Positions 49,145-58,624 of a stretch of 64,000 nt of DNA are shown here, piece by piece; the first letter of the stretch is position 1; each line of letters begins with the position of its first letter. The position numbers and the translations under genes were made by a program. The notes under the pieces are model-generated. The model was given only the letters and a program-made list of their open reading frames with translations, was not told where the DNA came from and made no database searches. The DNA comes from Clostridium acetireducens DSM 10703 (GTDB taxonomy: Bacteria; Bacillota; Clostridia; Clostridiales; Clostridiaceae), in assembly GCF_001758365.1 (NCBI RefSeq), contig NZ_LZFO01000001.1, forward strand, positions 62,001 through 126,000, written 5' to 3'.

Positions 49145-50332
49145 ATGAATATTAAATTTTCAGAAAGAGTTTCTAAACTAAAAGCATCAGAAATAAGAGA
49201 GTTACTAAAATTAACTGAAGAACCTGAAATAATATCTTTTGCAGGAGGATTACCTGCACCAGAATTATTTCCTAAGGAAAAGATGGAAGAAATAGCTGCT
49301 AAAGTAGTTAGAGAAGAAGGAGAAGCTGCTTTACAGTATGGATCCACAGAAGGTATACCAGCATTAAGAAAAATAATAGCTGAACAAAGATTAACAGCTG
49401 CTGGAATTAAAAATCCTAACAAAGATGAAATAATGCTTACTAGTGGTTCTCAACAAGGTATTGAATTTTCTGCTAAGATTTTTGTTAATGAAGGCGATGT
49501 AATAATTTGTGAAAGCCCTAGTTATTTAGGTGCTATAAACGCTTTCAAATCTTATCAACCAAAATTCGTAGAAGTTCCTATGGATGATGATGGTTTAATA
49601 GTAGAAGAATTAGAAAAAGCTATAAAAGAAAATCCAAATGCTAAAATGATTTATACAATACCTGATTTTCAAAACCCAACAGGCAAGAGATTACCAGCAG
49701 AAAGAAGAAAGAAAGTAGCAGAACTTGCTGCTAAGTATGAAATACCTGTAATAGAAGATGCTCCTTATGGAGAACTTTTATATGAAGGTGAAAAAATACC
49801 TTCAATTAAGAGCTTTGATGAAGCTGGTTATGTAGTTTATTTAGGAACTTTCTCAAAAACATTCTGCCCAGGTCTTAGATTAGGATGGGTTTATGCTACA
49901 GATGAAATATTACAAAAATATATTATAGTAAAACAAGGTGTTGACTTACAAACAAGTTCTTTTGACCAAAGACTTGCAGCTGCATTTATGAGTAAGTATG
50001 ATTTAAATCAACATATAGCTGAAATCAACAAAGTTTATAAGAAACGTAGAGAGCTTATGTTTGATAGTATGGATAAGTACTTCCCTACAGGAGTAGAATA
50101 TACTCGTCCTCAAGGTGGATTATTCCTATGGGTAACATTAAAAGAAGGAGTTGACGCAGCTGAATTAATGAAGGAAGCTTTAGCAGAAAAAGTTGCTTTT
50201 GTTCCAGGTGGAGCATTCTATCCTAATGGTGGAAATAAAAACCACTTTAGATTAAACTTCTCAAATATGACTGAAGATAAAATTGTAGAAGGAATTAAGA
50301 GATTAGGAAACGTTTTAAAGAAATATTATTAA
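49145..50332 (+). CDS. PLP-dependent aminotransferase (2-aminoadipate/LysN-type, class I)
   Basis: 395 residues. Sequence blocks ISFAGGLPAPELFP, LQYGSTEGIPALR, TSGSQQGIEF, PDFQNPTGKR, EDAPYGELLY and the PLP-lysine motif LGTFSKTFCPGLRLGW place it with the aminotransferases related to LysN and to the catalytic half of MocR regulators; no DNA-binding domain is attached. Substrates may be branched-chain, aromatic or 2-aminoadipate amino acids. Codons have more C-ending forms than neighbours, a sign of high expression. GGGGGTG site, sigma-H-type promoter. Confidence 0.87.
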   Translation: MNIKFSERVSKLKASEIRELLKLTEEPEIISFAGGLPAPELFPKEKMEEIAAKVVREEGEAALQYGSTEGIPALRKIIAEQRLTAAGIKNPNKDEIMLTSGSQQGIEFSAKIFVNEGDVIICESPSYLGAINAFKSYQPKFVEVPMDDDGLIVEELEKAIKENPNAKMIYTIPDFQNPTGKRLPAERRKKVAELAAKYEIPVIEDAPYGELLYEGEKIPSIKSFDEAGYVVYLGTFSKTFCPGLRLGWVYATDEILQKYIIVKQGVDLQTSSFDQRLAAAFMSKYDLNQHIAEINKVYKKRRELMFDSMDKYFPTGVEYTRPQGGLFLWVTLKEGVDAAELMKEALAEKVAFVPGGAFYPNGGNKNHFRLNFSNMTEDKIVEGIKRLGNVLKKYY

Positions 50333-50352
50333 AAACAATAATTTAAAATTTA

Positions 50353-50384
50353 TTCCTATTAGGCTTTTGCCTAATAGGAAGAAT
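50353..50384. terminator. Terminator between the two aminotransferase genes
   Basis: A perfect 12-bp stem (50353-50364 with 50369-50380) with a TTTT loop, followed by GAATTTT. It makes the two aminotransferases separate transcripts. Confidence 0.82.
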
Positions 50385-50510
50385 TTTGAATTATTTTACA
50401 TATATAAAAATTAAAAATAAAATATATACATAATGTCATTTTTAATATAGATAAATATAGAGATATATAATATAATAAAGTTAGTAAATAATATATAATT
50501 ATTTTAACAA

Positions 50511-50539
50511 TTGTATATTATTTAAAATATATATATAAT
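50511..50539 (+). promoter_or_regulatory. Candidate sigma-A promoter of the second aminotransferase
   Basis: TTGTAT, 17 bases, TATAAT; the leader would be about 25 bases including GGAGG. Another TATAAT at 50471 lacks a -35. Confidence 0.55.
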
Positions 50540-50569
50540 AATTTTAAAAATGATTGGAGGATTTTTATT

Positions 50570-51769
50570 ATGTCAAAAACATCAAACAGAATTAATGCAA
50601 TGCAATTTTCCCCTATTAGAAAACTTGCTCCATTTGCTGATGAAGCAAAAAAGAAAGGTGTTCACGTTTATCACTTAAATATAGGACAACCTGATATTGA
50701 AACTCCTAAGACTTTCTTCGAAGGAATAAATGACTATGAAGGAAAAGTTCTTAAATATGCTGGTTCAAGAGGAATAGATGAATTAGTTGAAAGTTTTATA
50801 AAATATTATAAAGGCTGGAATGTCGATTTTAAACCAGAAAACATAATGGTAACAAATGGTGGTAGTGAAGCTATATTCATGACATTATTTACAATTTGTG
50901 ATGTTGGAGATGAAATTATAGTACCTGCTCCATTCTATACAAACTATGTAAGCTTTGCTGCTGAAGCAGGAGTTAAAGTTGTACCATTTATAACAAAAGC
51001 TGAAGATGGATTCCACCTTCCAACTAAAGAAGAAATACTTGCTAAAGTAAACGATAAAACTAGAGCTATAATGCTTTCAAACCCAGGAAACCCAACTGGT
51101 GTTGTTTACACTAAAGAAGAATTAAGAATGTTAGGCGACATTGCTAAAGAAAAAGACTTATATTTAATAGCTGATGAAGTTTATAGAGAATTCGTATATG
51201 ATGGATTAAAATATACTTCATTATTATCATTCAAAGATTTAGAAGATAGAGTAATCGTTATCGATAGTATTTCAAAACGTTATAGTGCTTGTGGTGCTAG
51301 AATAGGTATGGCTGGATCATTAAATACAGAAGTAATGGGTCAAATGATGAAATTAGCTCAAACAAGATTATGTGTTCCTACAATTGAACAATTTGCTGCA
51401 GCTAACTTAATCAATACACCAGCTAGCTATTTTGAAGAAACTAATGCAGAATATGATAGAAGAAGAAACATATTATTTGATGGATTAAAGAAAATACCTG
51501 GAGTTATATGTGAAAAACCAACAGGTGCTTTCTATATAGTAGCTAAATTACCAGTTAAAGATGCAGAAGCTTTTGCAACATGGATGTTAACAGACTTTAA
51601 CAAAGACGGTAAGACTGTTATGGTAGCTCCAGCTGCAGGATTCTACGGTGTTGACGGTGTAGGTTTAGATGAAGTTAGACTTTCATACTGCTTAAATTGC
51701 GACGACTTAGCAGATGCTATGAAAATATTTGCAGAAGGTATAGCTGAATATAAAAAAATTGAAAAATAA
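50570..51769 (+). CDS. PLP-dependent aminotransferase (class I)
   Basis: 399 residues of fold-type I aminotransferase: LNIGQPDIETP, NGGSEAIFMTLFT, SNPGNPTGVVYT, ADEVYREFVY and the PLP-lysine motif DSISKRYSACGARIGM. Arg at the C-terminal carboxylate site is in DEVRLSYCLN. The exact substrate cannot be read; aspartate-type and aromatic or branched-chain activity are possible. The codon use (many AAC, TTC, GAC) is unlike most of the window and suggests very high expression. Converges with the GNAT gene. Confidence 0.88.
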   Translation: MSKTSNRINAMQFSPIRKLAPFADEAKKKGVHVYHLNIGQPDIETPKTFFEGINDYEGKVLKYAGSRGIDELVESFIKYYKGWNVDFKPENIMVTNGGSEAIFMTLFTICDVGDEIIVPAPFYTNYVSFAAEAGVKVVPFITKAEDGFHLPTKEEILAKVNDKTRAIMLSNPGNPTGVVYTKEELRMLGDIAKEKDLYLIADEVYREFVYDGLKYTSLLSFKDLEDRVIVIDSISKRYSACGARIGMAGSLNTEVMGQMMKLAQTRLCVPTIEQFAAANLINTPASYFEETNAEYDRRRNILFDGLKKIPGVICEKPTGAFYIVAKLPVKDAEAFATWMLTDFNKDGKTVMVAPAAGFYGVDGVGLDEVRLSYCLNCDDLADAMKIFAEGIAEYKKIEK

Positions 51770-51782
51770 TATAAAATAAACA

Positions 51783-51813
51783 AAAAGGTAAGGAATAAAA
51801 TTCCTTACCTTTT
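51783..51813. terminator. Bidirectional terminator, aminotransferase and GNAT genes
   Basis: A 13-14-bp stem (from 51783 to 51813) around AAA, with A and T runs at the ends; its 3' arm includes the stop of the converging GNAT gene. Confidence 0.9.
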
Positions 51814-52680
51814 AATTTCCCATATACATTTTTCAGATTTAATTTTAAAACCTAATTTTTTATATAAATTTAAGGCAATAGTATTATTCATATCTACATT
51901 TATATAGGCTTTTTTAAAGCCTTCTATTTTTAATATATTTATAAGGTATTTTAGAAGTTCTTCTCCATATCCCTTGCCTCTATATGAATTTAATATGCCT
52001 ACATTAACTATTATAGGTATGTTGTTTTGAATTATTATTTGACCATAACCTATATATGTATCTTTTTTTTTAACTAATATAGAACCCCGGTCAAAATAAT
52101 AATTTTGATTTTCATCATAAAATATATCCTCTATAGTTAAAGGAACTCTATTAGGATTTTTAAATACTGTATTTTGTATATAGCATCGAATATTTTCTTC
52201 ACTACCTAATTTTAATGAAGAAAAACTAATTTCATCATTATTAAATTTAAAATTAAAGCTTTTATTTAGTAATAAACTCAATTTTAAAACTCCTGAAACA
52301 TTACTAAATCCTAATTGCTTTAATATTTTAAAATTAAATCCATTGTTTTCACAATGAAAATTAAAAGTTGCATTGATTTTTAATGAATTTAAAAGCAATG
52401 AGCAAGCTTTCTTTAAATTTATATTGGTATAATATACAATGTTTAAAGCATTTATAGTATAATTGTATTTATTATTAGGAGTAAACCATAAATATCCTAC
52501 ATAGTTAGAATCATAAGAAAGTAAATAAACCCTTTTTCTAAGTAATATTCGCTGAGCAAAATTACTTGTATTATATATATCAAAAAAATTTTCGTTTAAT
52601 GTATTAAATATATACCTTCTGCCATTTAATTTTTTTAAAAATTTTATATTAATATTATTTAATCTAATACATTTATACAT
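51805..52680 (-). CDS. GNAT family N-acetyltransferase
   Basis: 291 residues. The C-terminal half (about 150-290) is a clear GNAT domain: YIGYGQIIIQNN, the acetyl-CoA loop YRGKGYGEELLKYL and the ending NTIALNLYKKLGFK. The N-terminal half has the same length and similar strand order (YVGYLWF, then ILKQLGFSNVSG) but no acetyl-CoA loop, so it looks like a degenerate duplicate. Substrate unknown. It sits 35 bases after the spore-coat gene and probably shares its transcript. Confidence 0.8.
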   Translation of the reverse strand: MYKCIRLNNINIKFLKKLNGRRYIFNTLNENFFDIYNTSNFAQRILLRKRVYLLSYDSNYVGYLWFTPNNKYNYTINALNIVYYTNINLKKACSLLLNSLKINATFNFHCENNGFNFKILKQLGFSNVSGVLKLSLLLNKSFNFKFNNDEISFSSLKLGSEENIRCYIQNTVFKNPNRVPLTIEDIFYDENQNYYFDRGSILVKKKDTYIGYGQIIIQNNIPIIVNVGILNSYRGKGYGEELLKYLINILKIEGFKKAYINVDMNNTIALNLYKKLGFKIKSEKCIWEIKR

Positions 52681-52715
52681 TCATATATAAATCCCCTTTA
52701 AAAGTTTTAGTTTTT

Positions 52716-53789
52716 TTATTTATACGTATCTAAATAATTTAAGTAATCACTTAAAAAAATATTTTCTAATTTAACTGTTCTAAGTATTTTGTTTAATTTT
52801 TTTAAATATTTAATTTCTGACCAATTTTTATGCTTAAAGTATCTTTTTTTTCCTAATTTGCAAAATTTATGTGGAAACATGATTAAAGATATCATTATTT
52901 CCAATTCATTTTTAGAAAGTTTATTAATTGAATTATAGGATTCTATTAATATTTTAGCTTTTTTAAAATCCCAACTATAGGTTTTTTTAGACATTAATCG
53001 TCGAATTAATTTACCTACATCATTTACATGAATATCAAAAATTATGCTATCTAAATCAATAATATAATATTCTTCATTCATTTTAATTATATTTTGATAG
53101 TAAAAGCTATCGTGACATATGGTTTTATTTCTATTAGCTTCTTTAGAAAATTTATAATATTGAGAGTGATTTAATAAATTTAAAGCCAAAATTCCTCTAT
53201 TATAAAATGTGTTAATATTCTCTAAATATATTATATCAAATTCTGTTTTTATTTTTCTTTTATTTATTATTTTTTTTATATTATCTAAATTTTTTAAATT
53301 ATTATAAAATATATTAGGCCAATTTTTTAAATTGTTTTTTAACTTAAATTTTTTTATATTAACTTTAGAAGAATAAAGATGAAACTTAGCTAAAAGTTTC
53401 ATACAATCTACAGCTTCATTTAAATTTTTTAAATCACATTCTCTTCCATCTACCCATTTAGTAGCATAAAAAAAGTACTTCTTGTATTTTATAAATAAAT
53501 GATCCTCTTTCGTTTTTATATAAGGTGGTGTATTATAAAATCCTAGTTTGTGAAGTTCTTTTACTAAATTATATCCATTTCTAACTTTGTATCTTCCATG
53601 TTTAAATTTTTTTAAACATATATTACCTTGAGAAGTTTCTACTTTATATACGCTTCTCACTTTATATATAGACATTATATCACTAAAGTTATAATTTTTT
53701 AATATTCTATAAACAAAAGAAGTTTCATCTCTACTAAGTTTTTTTTCTAGTTCTTTTTCCTGGTTTGATGCAAACTTATTATACTCCAT
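52716..53789 (-). CDS. CotS family spore coat protein (kinase-like fold)
   Basis: 357 residues with the kinase/phosphotransferase (APH-like) fold of CotS and YutH coat proteins. N-lobe GNICLKKFKHGRYK, hinge KWVDGREC, catalytic-loop-like ICHDSFYYQNII and IIDLDSIIFD. The Asp and Asn of a phosphotransferase loop are partly kept, so activity is possible but unproven. AGGT site. Lys- and Asn-rich with many aromatic residues. Mother-cell expression would be expected, but I could not find a convincing sigma-E or sigma-K promoter. Confidence 0.85.
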   Translation of the reverse strand: MEYNKFASNQEKELEKKLSRDETSFVYRILKNYNFSDIMSIYKVRSVYKVETSQGNICLKKFKHGRYKVRNGYNLVKELHKLGFYNTPPYIKTKEDHLFIKYKKYFFYATKWVDGRECDLKNLNEAVDCMKLLAKFHLYSSKVNIKKFKLKNNLKNWPNIFYNNLKNLDNIKKIINKRKIKTEFDIIYLENINTFYNRGILALNLLNHSQYYKFSKEANRNKTICHDSFYYQNIIKMNEEYYIIDLDSIIFDIHVNDVGKLIRRLMSKKTYSWDFKKAKILIESYNSINKLSKNELEIMISLIMFPHKFCKLGKKRYFKHKNWSEIKYLKKLNKILRTVKLENIFLSDYLNYLDTYK

Positions 53790-53911
53790 TTATATACCTC
53801 CAAATTAGTTGTACCTTAGTAAATTATATTATTTTTTAAATTAAATATTACTTTACTATTATAAGTTAAAACAATAATTAAGAGGTATAATTTAAAATTA
53901 ATTTAATACTT

Positions 53912-54295
53912 CTATATAATAGAAGCTTTTTTTACACATACAGACTGATCAAATAATCCCCTTTTTACTTCTGTAGCTGTCATATTTTTAGCTTCAAGCC
54001 ATTCTGTTATATAGTTGCAAGCATCCCAAGGGTTTATTCTATCGCCACAAGTAAATACGTCTACGGCTGCATATCCTAATTCTGGCCATGTATGTATGGT
54101 AAGATGTGATTCAGATATAACTACAACTCCACTAACTCCTTGAGGACTAAATTTATGAAAAGCCACTTCTCTAACTTCAGCACCTGATTTAAGAGCAGAG
54201 TCTACCATGATTTTTTCTATAAAATCTTTATTGTCTAACATTTCGGCATTACATCCATAAATTTCAGCTAAAATATGTCTTCCTAATGTATTCAT
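53912..54295 (-). CDS. speD: S-adenosylmethionine decarboxylase proenzyme
   Basis: Makes decarboxylated SAM for spermidine synthesis. 127 residues, the short prokaryotic form that self-cleaves between Glu62 and Ser63 in [13 protein letters not shown] to create the pyruvoyl group; Cys83 in FTCGDR is also conserved. GGGAGG site. No speE is adjacent, so any aminopropyltransferase lies elsewhere. It has its own promoter and precedes the coat gene. Confidence 0.96.
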   Translation of the reverse strand: MNTLGRHILAEIYGCNAEMLDNKDFIEKIMVDSALKSGAEVREVAFHKFSPQGVSGVVVISESHLTIHTWPELGYAAVDVFTCGDRINPWDACNYITEWLEAKNMTATEVKRGLFDQSVCVKKASII

Positions 54296-54341
54296 TTCTT
54301 ACCATTACCTCCCTTTGTAATTCAATAAATTTAACAAGTAA

Positions 54342-54369
54342 ATTTTATCAAAAATATGAAAAAAGTCAA
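54342..54369 (-). promoter_or_regulatory. Sigma-A promoter of speD
   Basis: On the reverse strand TTGACT, 16 bases, TAAAAT preceded by TGA (extended -10). Leader about 40 bases. Confidence 0.8.
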
Positions 54370-54462
54370 TATAATACGTTAAATTTTTTATTTTTTTACT
54401 ATTTGCTCTAGTTTAGTCTAATTTTCTTCATAAACCTTTTATAAGTATATATTTTAATAAAA

Positions 54463-54496
54463 AAATGCGTGTTATATTTTATATTAACACGCATTT
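54463..54496 (-). terminator. ispH-rpsA terminator
   Basis: A perfect 12-bp stem (54463-54474 / 54485-54496), 10-base loop; on the reverse strand it ends in a T run. Confidence 0.88.
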
Positions 54497-54527
54497 CAAT
54501 AAAATATTCTATTTAAATTTTTAAATA

Positions 54528-56480
54528 TTATTCTATAGATGCTACTTCTTTAATACTTAGTCCTATTTTTTTATCTTCTTTATTTACATCTATAATTTTT
54601 GCCTTTATCTGTTGACCAACTTTTAATACATCACTTGGTTTATTGATTCTATCACTGCTTATTTCAGAAATATGCACTAAAGCATCTACTCCAGGTTCTA
54701 ATTCAACAAAAGCTCCAAAGTTAGCAAATCTAACTACTTTTCCAAGTACTATATTTCCTAAAGGATATTTTATATCTACATTATTCCAAGGATTTTCAGT
54801 AGCTTTTTTTATGCTAAGAGATAGTTTTCTATTTTCTTTATCTACATCAATAATATAAACTTTTATTTTTTGACCAATTTCTAGAACATCTTCTGGTTTT
54901 TCTACTCTACCCCAAGATATTTCAGAAACGTGTAATAGTCCATCTACTCCATTAATATCAACAAAAGCTCCAAAATTAGTTAATCTTTTAACTTCTCCTT
55001 CTACTATAGTATCCTTTTGTATACAATCCCAAGCTGCTTTTTCTTTTTCTAATTTTTCAGATTTAAGAATGCTTCTTCTAGAAGCTACTATTCTATTAAA
55101 CTTTTTACCTATTACAAGTTCTATTATTTTAACATTTAACTTTTTATTTAAGTATAATTCTAAATCATCTACATGAGATAATTCTATATGAGATGCAGGT
55201 ATAAATACTCTAACATCTTTATAATTTGATACTAAGCCACCATTTACAACTTTAGTTACTTCTACTTCTATTGTAGTTTTGTTGTCTAAAGCCTCTTTTA
55301 ATTCCTTGTAAACCTCTTCTCTTTTTTTATTTATTTCTTCTCTTTTTAATTCAATTATAGATAAAACTACTTGACCGTTTTCATTTCTTCTTTTTATGAT
55401 TTTAGCTTCTACTTTATCACCTACATTTACTAAGTCGGATATTTTAGCATCTGGTTCTTTAGTTATTTCTTTTAATGGTAATAGAGCTTCTTTTTTATCT
55501 TTAATGTCTATTAAAGCGGAATTATCATCTAATTGAATAACTTCACCACTTATTGTTTTTCCAACAACTATACTTATTTCATTTTCATTCATATACTCTT
55601 CCATATATTTTTGTTGTTCAGTTAATTCTTGATTATTTTCGTTGTTCATTTTTAAAATTGCCTCCTTTATAATCCAATCTGGTGTTGAAGCACCAGCAGT
55701 AATACCTACTTGATTTATATTATTATAATTTTTTATATATTTAGGAATTTCTTTTGCGTTTTCTATGTGTATTGTGTTACTGCAATTATCTTTGCATATT
55801 TCGTAAAGTTTTGTAGTATTAGAACTATTTTTTCCGCCTATTACTACCATTAAATCTGATTTTTTAGATAAAATACTGGCAGCTAATTGTCTTTCATCTG
55901 TAGCACTACATATTGTGTTAAAAGCAACAATTTCTTTGCTTGTTTTTACTATTTTGCACAACACTTTTTCCCAATTTTCTTTTTTTTCGGTAGTTTGACA
56001 TACTACACATATTTTATTTAAATTTTTTAAGGAAATATTATCACCATTTTTAGATATAATGGCTTCATTATTACACCAGCCATTTATTCCAATAACTTCT
56101 GGATGAAATTTATCTCCTACTATTACTATTTTATATTTTAAATCATAGTATTTTTTTACTATTTGTTGAATATTTGATACAAAAGGACAAGTTGCATTTA
56201 CTATTGTTAATTTTTTATTTTTTAGCATTTCTAATGTTTGGTAAGAAACACCATGAGAACGTATTATTACTATGTCTCCTTCTTTTAAAGTATCTAATTT
56301 ATCCATTTCTATAGGATATATATTATTATCTTTAAGATAATTTACAGCATCGTTATTATGTATAAGGGGACCTAGTGTATATATTTTTGTATTGTACTTT
56401 TTTTTAGTATTTAAAGCTGTATCTACAGCTCGTTTCACTCCAAAGCAAAAACCTGCTTTTTCAGCTAAAGTTATATTCAT
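54528..56480 (-). CDS. ispH: Fused HMBPP reductase (IspH) and S1-domain protein
   Basis: 650 residues. N-terminal IspH (about 1-285) makes IPP and DMAPP; cluster ligands Cys12 (FCFGVKRA), Cys98 (ATCPF) and Cys191 (TICSATDERQ) and the HPE loop are intact. The C-terminal part (about 295-645) has four S1 domains, the second degenerate; the third and fourth contain GAFVDINGVDGLLHVSEI and GAFVELEPGVDALVHISEI. This IspH-ribosomal protein S1 fusion is well known in clostridia. It follows cmk by 20 bases. dxr and ispG are at 1.7-5.0 kb. Confidence 0.96.
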   Translation of the reverse strand: MNITLAEKAGFCFGVKRAVDTALNTKKKYNTKIYTLGPLIHNNDAVNYLKDNNIYPIEMDKLDTLKEGDIVIIRSHGVSYQTLEMLKNKKLTIVNATCPFVSNIQQIVKKYYDLKYKIVIVGDKFHPEVIGINGWCNNEAIISKNGDNISLKNLNKICVVCQTTEKKENWEKVLCKIVKTSKEIVAFNTICSATDERQLAASILSKKSDLMVVIGGKNSSNTTKLYEICKDNCSNTIHIENAKEIPKYIKNYNNINQVGITAGASTPDWIIKEAILKMNNENNQELTEQQKYMEEYMNENEISIVVGKTISGEVIQLDDNSALIDIKDKKEALLPLKEITKEPDAKISDLVNVGDKVEAKIIKRRNENGQVVLSIIELKREEINKKREEVYKELKEALDNKTTIEVEVTKVVNGGLVSNYKDVRVFIPASHIELSHVDDLELYLNKKLNVKIIELVIGKKFNRIVASRRSILKSEKLEKEKAAWDCIQKDTIVEGEVKRLTNFGAFVDINGVDGLLHVSEISWGRVEKPEDVLEIGQKIKVYIIDVDKENRKLSLSIKKATENPWNNVDIKYPLGNIVLGKVVRFANFGAFVELEPGVDALVHISEISSDRINKPSDVLKVGQQIKAKIIDVNKEDKKIGLSIKEVASIE

Positions 56481-56500
56481 TTGCTTTTCACCTCATATAA

Positions 56501-57154
56501 TTAAAGCTTACTATTTATAATATGGTATATTTTATTTACCACTTGTTCTATTGTTAAATTAGATGAATCTATTTCTATAGCATCTGAAGCTTTATATAAA
56601 GGATTTGTTTTTCTATGAGTATCTATATAATCTCTTTTTATTATATCATCTAATATATTATTATATTCTACTTTAATTCCTTTATTTATTAGTTCATTAA
56701 ACCTCCTTTTAGCTCTTTCTTCTGGGGATGCATTTAAATAAAATTTAAAAGGTGCATCTTTTAAAACTACTGTTCCTATATCTCTACCATCCATAATTAC
56801 ATTATATTTTTTTGATATTTTTTTTTGTAGATCAACTAACTTTTCTCTAACTTCTGGCACAGCAGCGTAATTGGATACATTTTTACTTATTTCAGGTAAA
56901 ATTATTTCATTTGTTACATCTACATCATTTACAATTAATCTATTATTAATAAATTTCATATCTAGTGAATTTATTAATTTACATAAAGATTCTATATCAT
57001 TTGGTTGAACATTGTTTTTAAGTGCAAATAAAGTAACAGCTCTATACATAAAGCCAGTATTTATATACATTAAGTTAAATTTATCAGACAGTATTTTTGC
57101 AATAGTGCTTTTTCCTGCACCAGCAGGACCGTCTATAGCTATTGAAATTTTCAT
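56501..57154 (-). CDS. cmk: Cytidylate kinase
   Basis: Phosphorylates CMP and dCMP. 217 residues: P-loop IDGPAGAGKST, NTGFMYRAVTLFAL, DGRDIGTVVL and the RAKRRFNEL lid. Ribosome binding site AAAGGCGGA with rather long spacing. Often next to ispH-rpsA or rpsA in bacteria; here a sigma-H-type promoter lies directly upstream. Confidence 0.96.
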   Translation of the reverse strand: MKISIAIDGPAGAGKSTIAKILSDKFNLMYINTGFMYRAVTLFALKNNVQPNDIESLCKLINSLDMKFINNRLIVNDVDVTNEIILPEISKNVSNYAAVPEVREKLVDLQKKISKKYNVIMDGRDIGTVVLKDAPFKFYLNASPEERAKRRFNELINKGIKVEYNNILDDIIKRDYIDTHRKTNPLYKASDAIEIDSSNLTIEQVVNKIYHIINSKL

Positions 57155-57182
57155 ATTTCATTCTTCCGCCTTTCTGATATAT

Positions 57183-57211
57183 ATATTCTATAAAAATCAT
57201 AAAAATCCTTT
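57183..57211 (-). promoter_or_regulatory. Sigma-H-type promoter of cmk-ispH-rpsA
   Basis: On the reverse strand AAAGGATTT (57211-57203) and ATAGAATAT (57191-57183), 11 bases apart; complete consensus match. A second AGGATTTTA copy just upstream is not spaced for the -10. Confidence 0.82.
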
Positions 57212-57248
57212 AAAATCCTTTAATTTCAATATATAAAGTTGAATTGTT

Positions 57249-58472
57249 TTATATTATAGAATTACCAGCTAAATAGCCTGTAGATAGTGCTATTTGTATA
57301 TTAAATCCTCCAGTATAAGCATCTACATCTATTATTTCGCCAGCAAAGTACAAATTACTTATTATCTTAGAATTAAGATTAGAAGGATTTATTTCTTTTG
57401 TATTTATACCTCCAGCGGTAATTATAGCTTCTTCTATAGGTCTTAAACCTTTTATGTTAAGTTGGAAATTTTGTATTATTTTTATTAAATTTTTTCTTTC
57501 TTCTTTTGTAATTAAGTTAACTTTTTTATTTTCATCTATATTAGATAATTTTATTATTGTATTTATTAATTTTTTAGGTAATAAATCTCCTAAGGAGTTT
57601 TTAAACATTTTATTTGAATATTTCATAAAATCCTTTTGAATTCTTTTATCTAATTCTTCAAAATTCAAAGCAGGTTTTAAATTAATTACTGCTTTTAAAT
57701 TTATTCTATTATTAACTAACCTACTACCACTTAACACTATAGGACCAGATATACCAAAGTGAGTAAATATCATTTCTCCAAAGGCATTGTATAAGCACTT
57801 ATTTTTGTTATCTTTAATACTTAGTTCTACATTTTTTAAAGATAAACCTTGTATATCTTTAATCCAATTTTCTTCTACTTCTATTGGAACTAATGCAGGT
57901 TTTGGTTCTATAATGCTATGACCTAGTTTTTTAGCAAATTTAAGTCCATCACCAGTAGAACCTGTTTGAGGATAAGATAAACCTCCAGTACATAGAATAA
58001 AATAATCTCCTTTTATTATTTTACCATCTTCTAGCTGTATTGAATTTATTTTATTATTAGCAGTATTAAATTTATTTACTTTTGAATTAAGCAATATATT
58101 TATATGTTTTTTTATTAACTCTTTTTCTAAAGTAGAAATTACATCTGAAGATTTATCTGAAAAAGGAAATATTCTATCTCCTCTTTCTAATTTTAACTTT
58201 AATCCTAAATTGTTAAAAAAATTTATGGTATCTTGATTAGTAAAGGAGTATAGTGCACTGTATAAAAAGTTAGCATTACCAGGTATATAATCAAAAAACT
58301 CGCTTATATCTTTGGCATTAGTTATATTACATCTTCCTTTACCAGTTATAAAAAGCTTTTTACCTAATTTTTCATTTTTTTCTATTAATATCACTTTATT
58401 ATTGTTATTTGAAGCAGAAATAGCAGCCATCATACCTGCTGGACCTCCACCTATTACGATTACTACTGGCAT
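57249..58472 (-). CDS. NAD(P)/FAD-dependent oxidoreductase, HI0933/YtfP family
   Basis: 407-residue flavoprotein of unknown substrate. N-terminal dinucleotide fold VIGGGPAGMMAA, GKGRCNITNAKD, LCTGGLSYPQTGSTGDG and the C-terminal FAGEIIDVDAYTGGFNIQ are typical of the HI0933-like family that includes Bacillus YtfP; BaiN, a bile-acid reductase, belongs to it but is not implied here. GAGGTG site. It ends about 95 bases before cmk. Confidence 0.9.
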   Translation of the reverse strand: MPVVIVIGGGPAGMMAAISASNNNNKVILIEKNEKLGKKLFITGKGRCNITNAKDISEFFDYIPGNANFLYSALYSFTNQDTINFFNNLGLKLKLERGDRIFPFSDKSSDVISTLEKELIKKHINILLNSKVNKFNTANNKINSIQLEDGKIIKGDYFILCTGGLSYPQTGSTGDGLKFAKKLGHSIIEPKPALVPIEVEENWIKDIQGLSLKNVELSIKDNKNKCLYNAFGEMIFTHFGISGPIVLSGSRLVNNRINLKAVINLKPALNFEELDKRIQKDFMKYSNKMFKNSLGDLLPKKLINTIIKLSNIDENKKVNLITKEERKNLIKIIQNFQLNIKGLRPIEEAIITAGGINTKEINPSNLNSKIISNLYFAGEIIDVDAYTGGFNIQIALSTGYLAGNSII

Positions 58473-58564
58473 TTATATACACCTCGTTTAAAATTATTGT
58501 ATCTATTGTTATATTTATAGTATATACTTAACTTTATATTTTTAAAGTAATTATATGAATTAGC

Positions 58565-58616
58565 ATAATATAAAACAAAAGAACCTGACAAAGCAGGTTC
58601 TTTTGTTTTATATTAT
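58565..58616. terminator. Glutamate dehydrogenase terminator
   Basis: A perfect 23-bp stem (58565-58587 / 58594-58616) with a 6-base loop, 8 bases beyond the gene's stop; very stable. Confidence 0.92.
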
Positions 58617-58624
58617 TAAGAGAA

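Noticed and set aside
57212-57222. Second AGGATTTTA upstream of cmk as an alternative -35
   Set aside because: It is about 21 bases from the GAATAT element, outside the 11-12-base spacing; the nearer copy fits.
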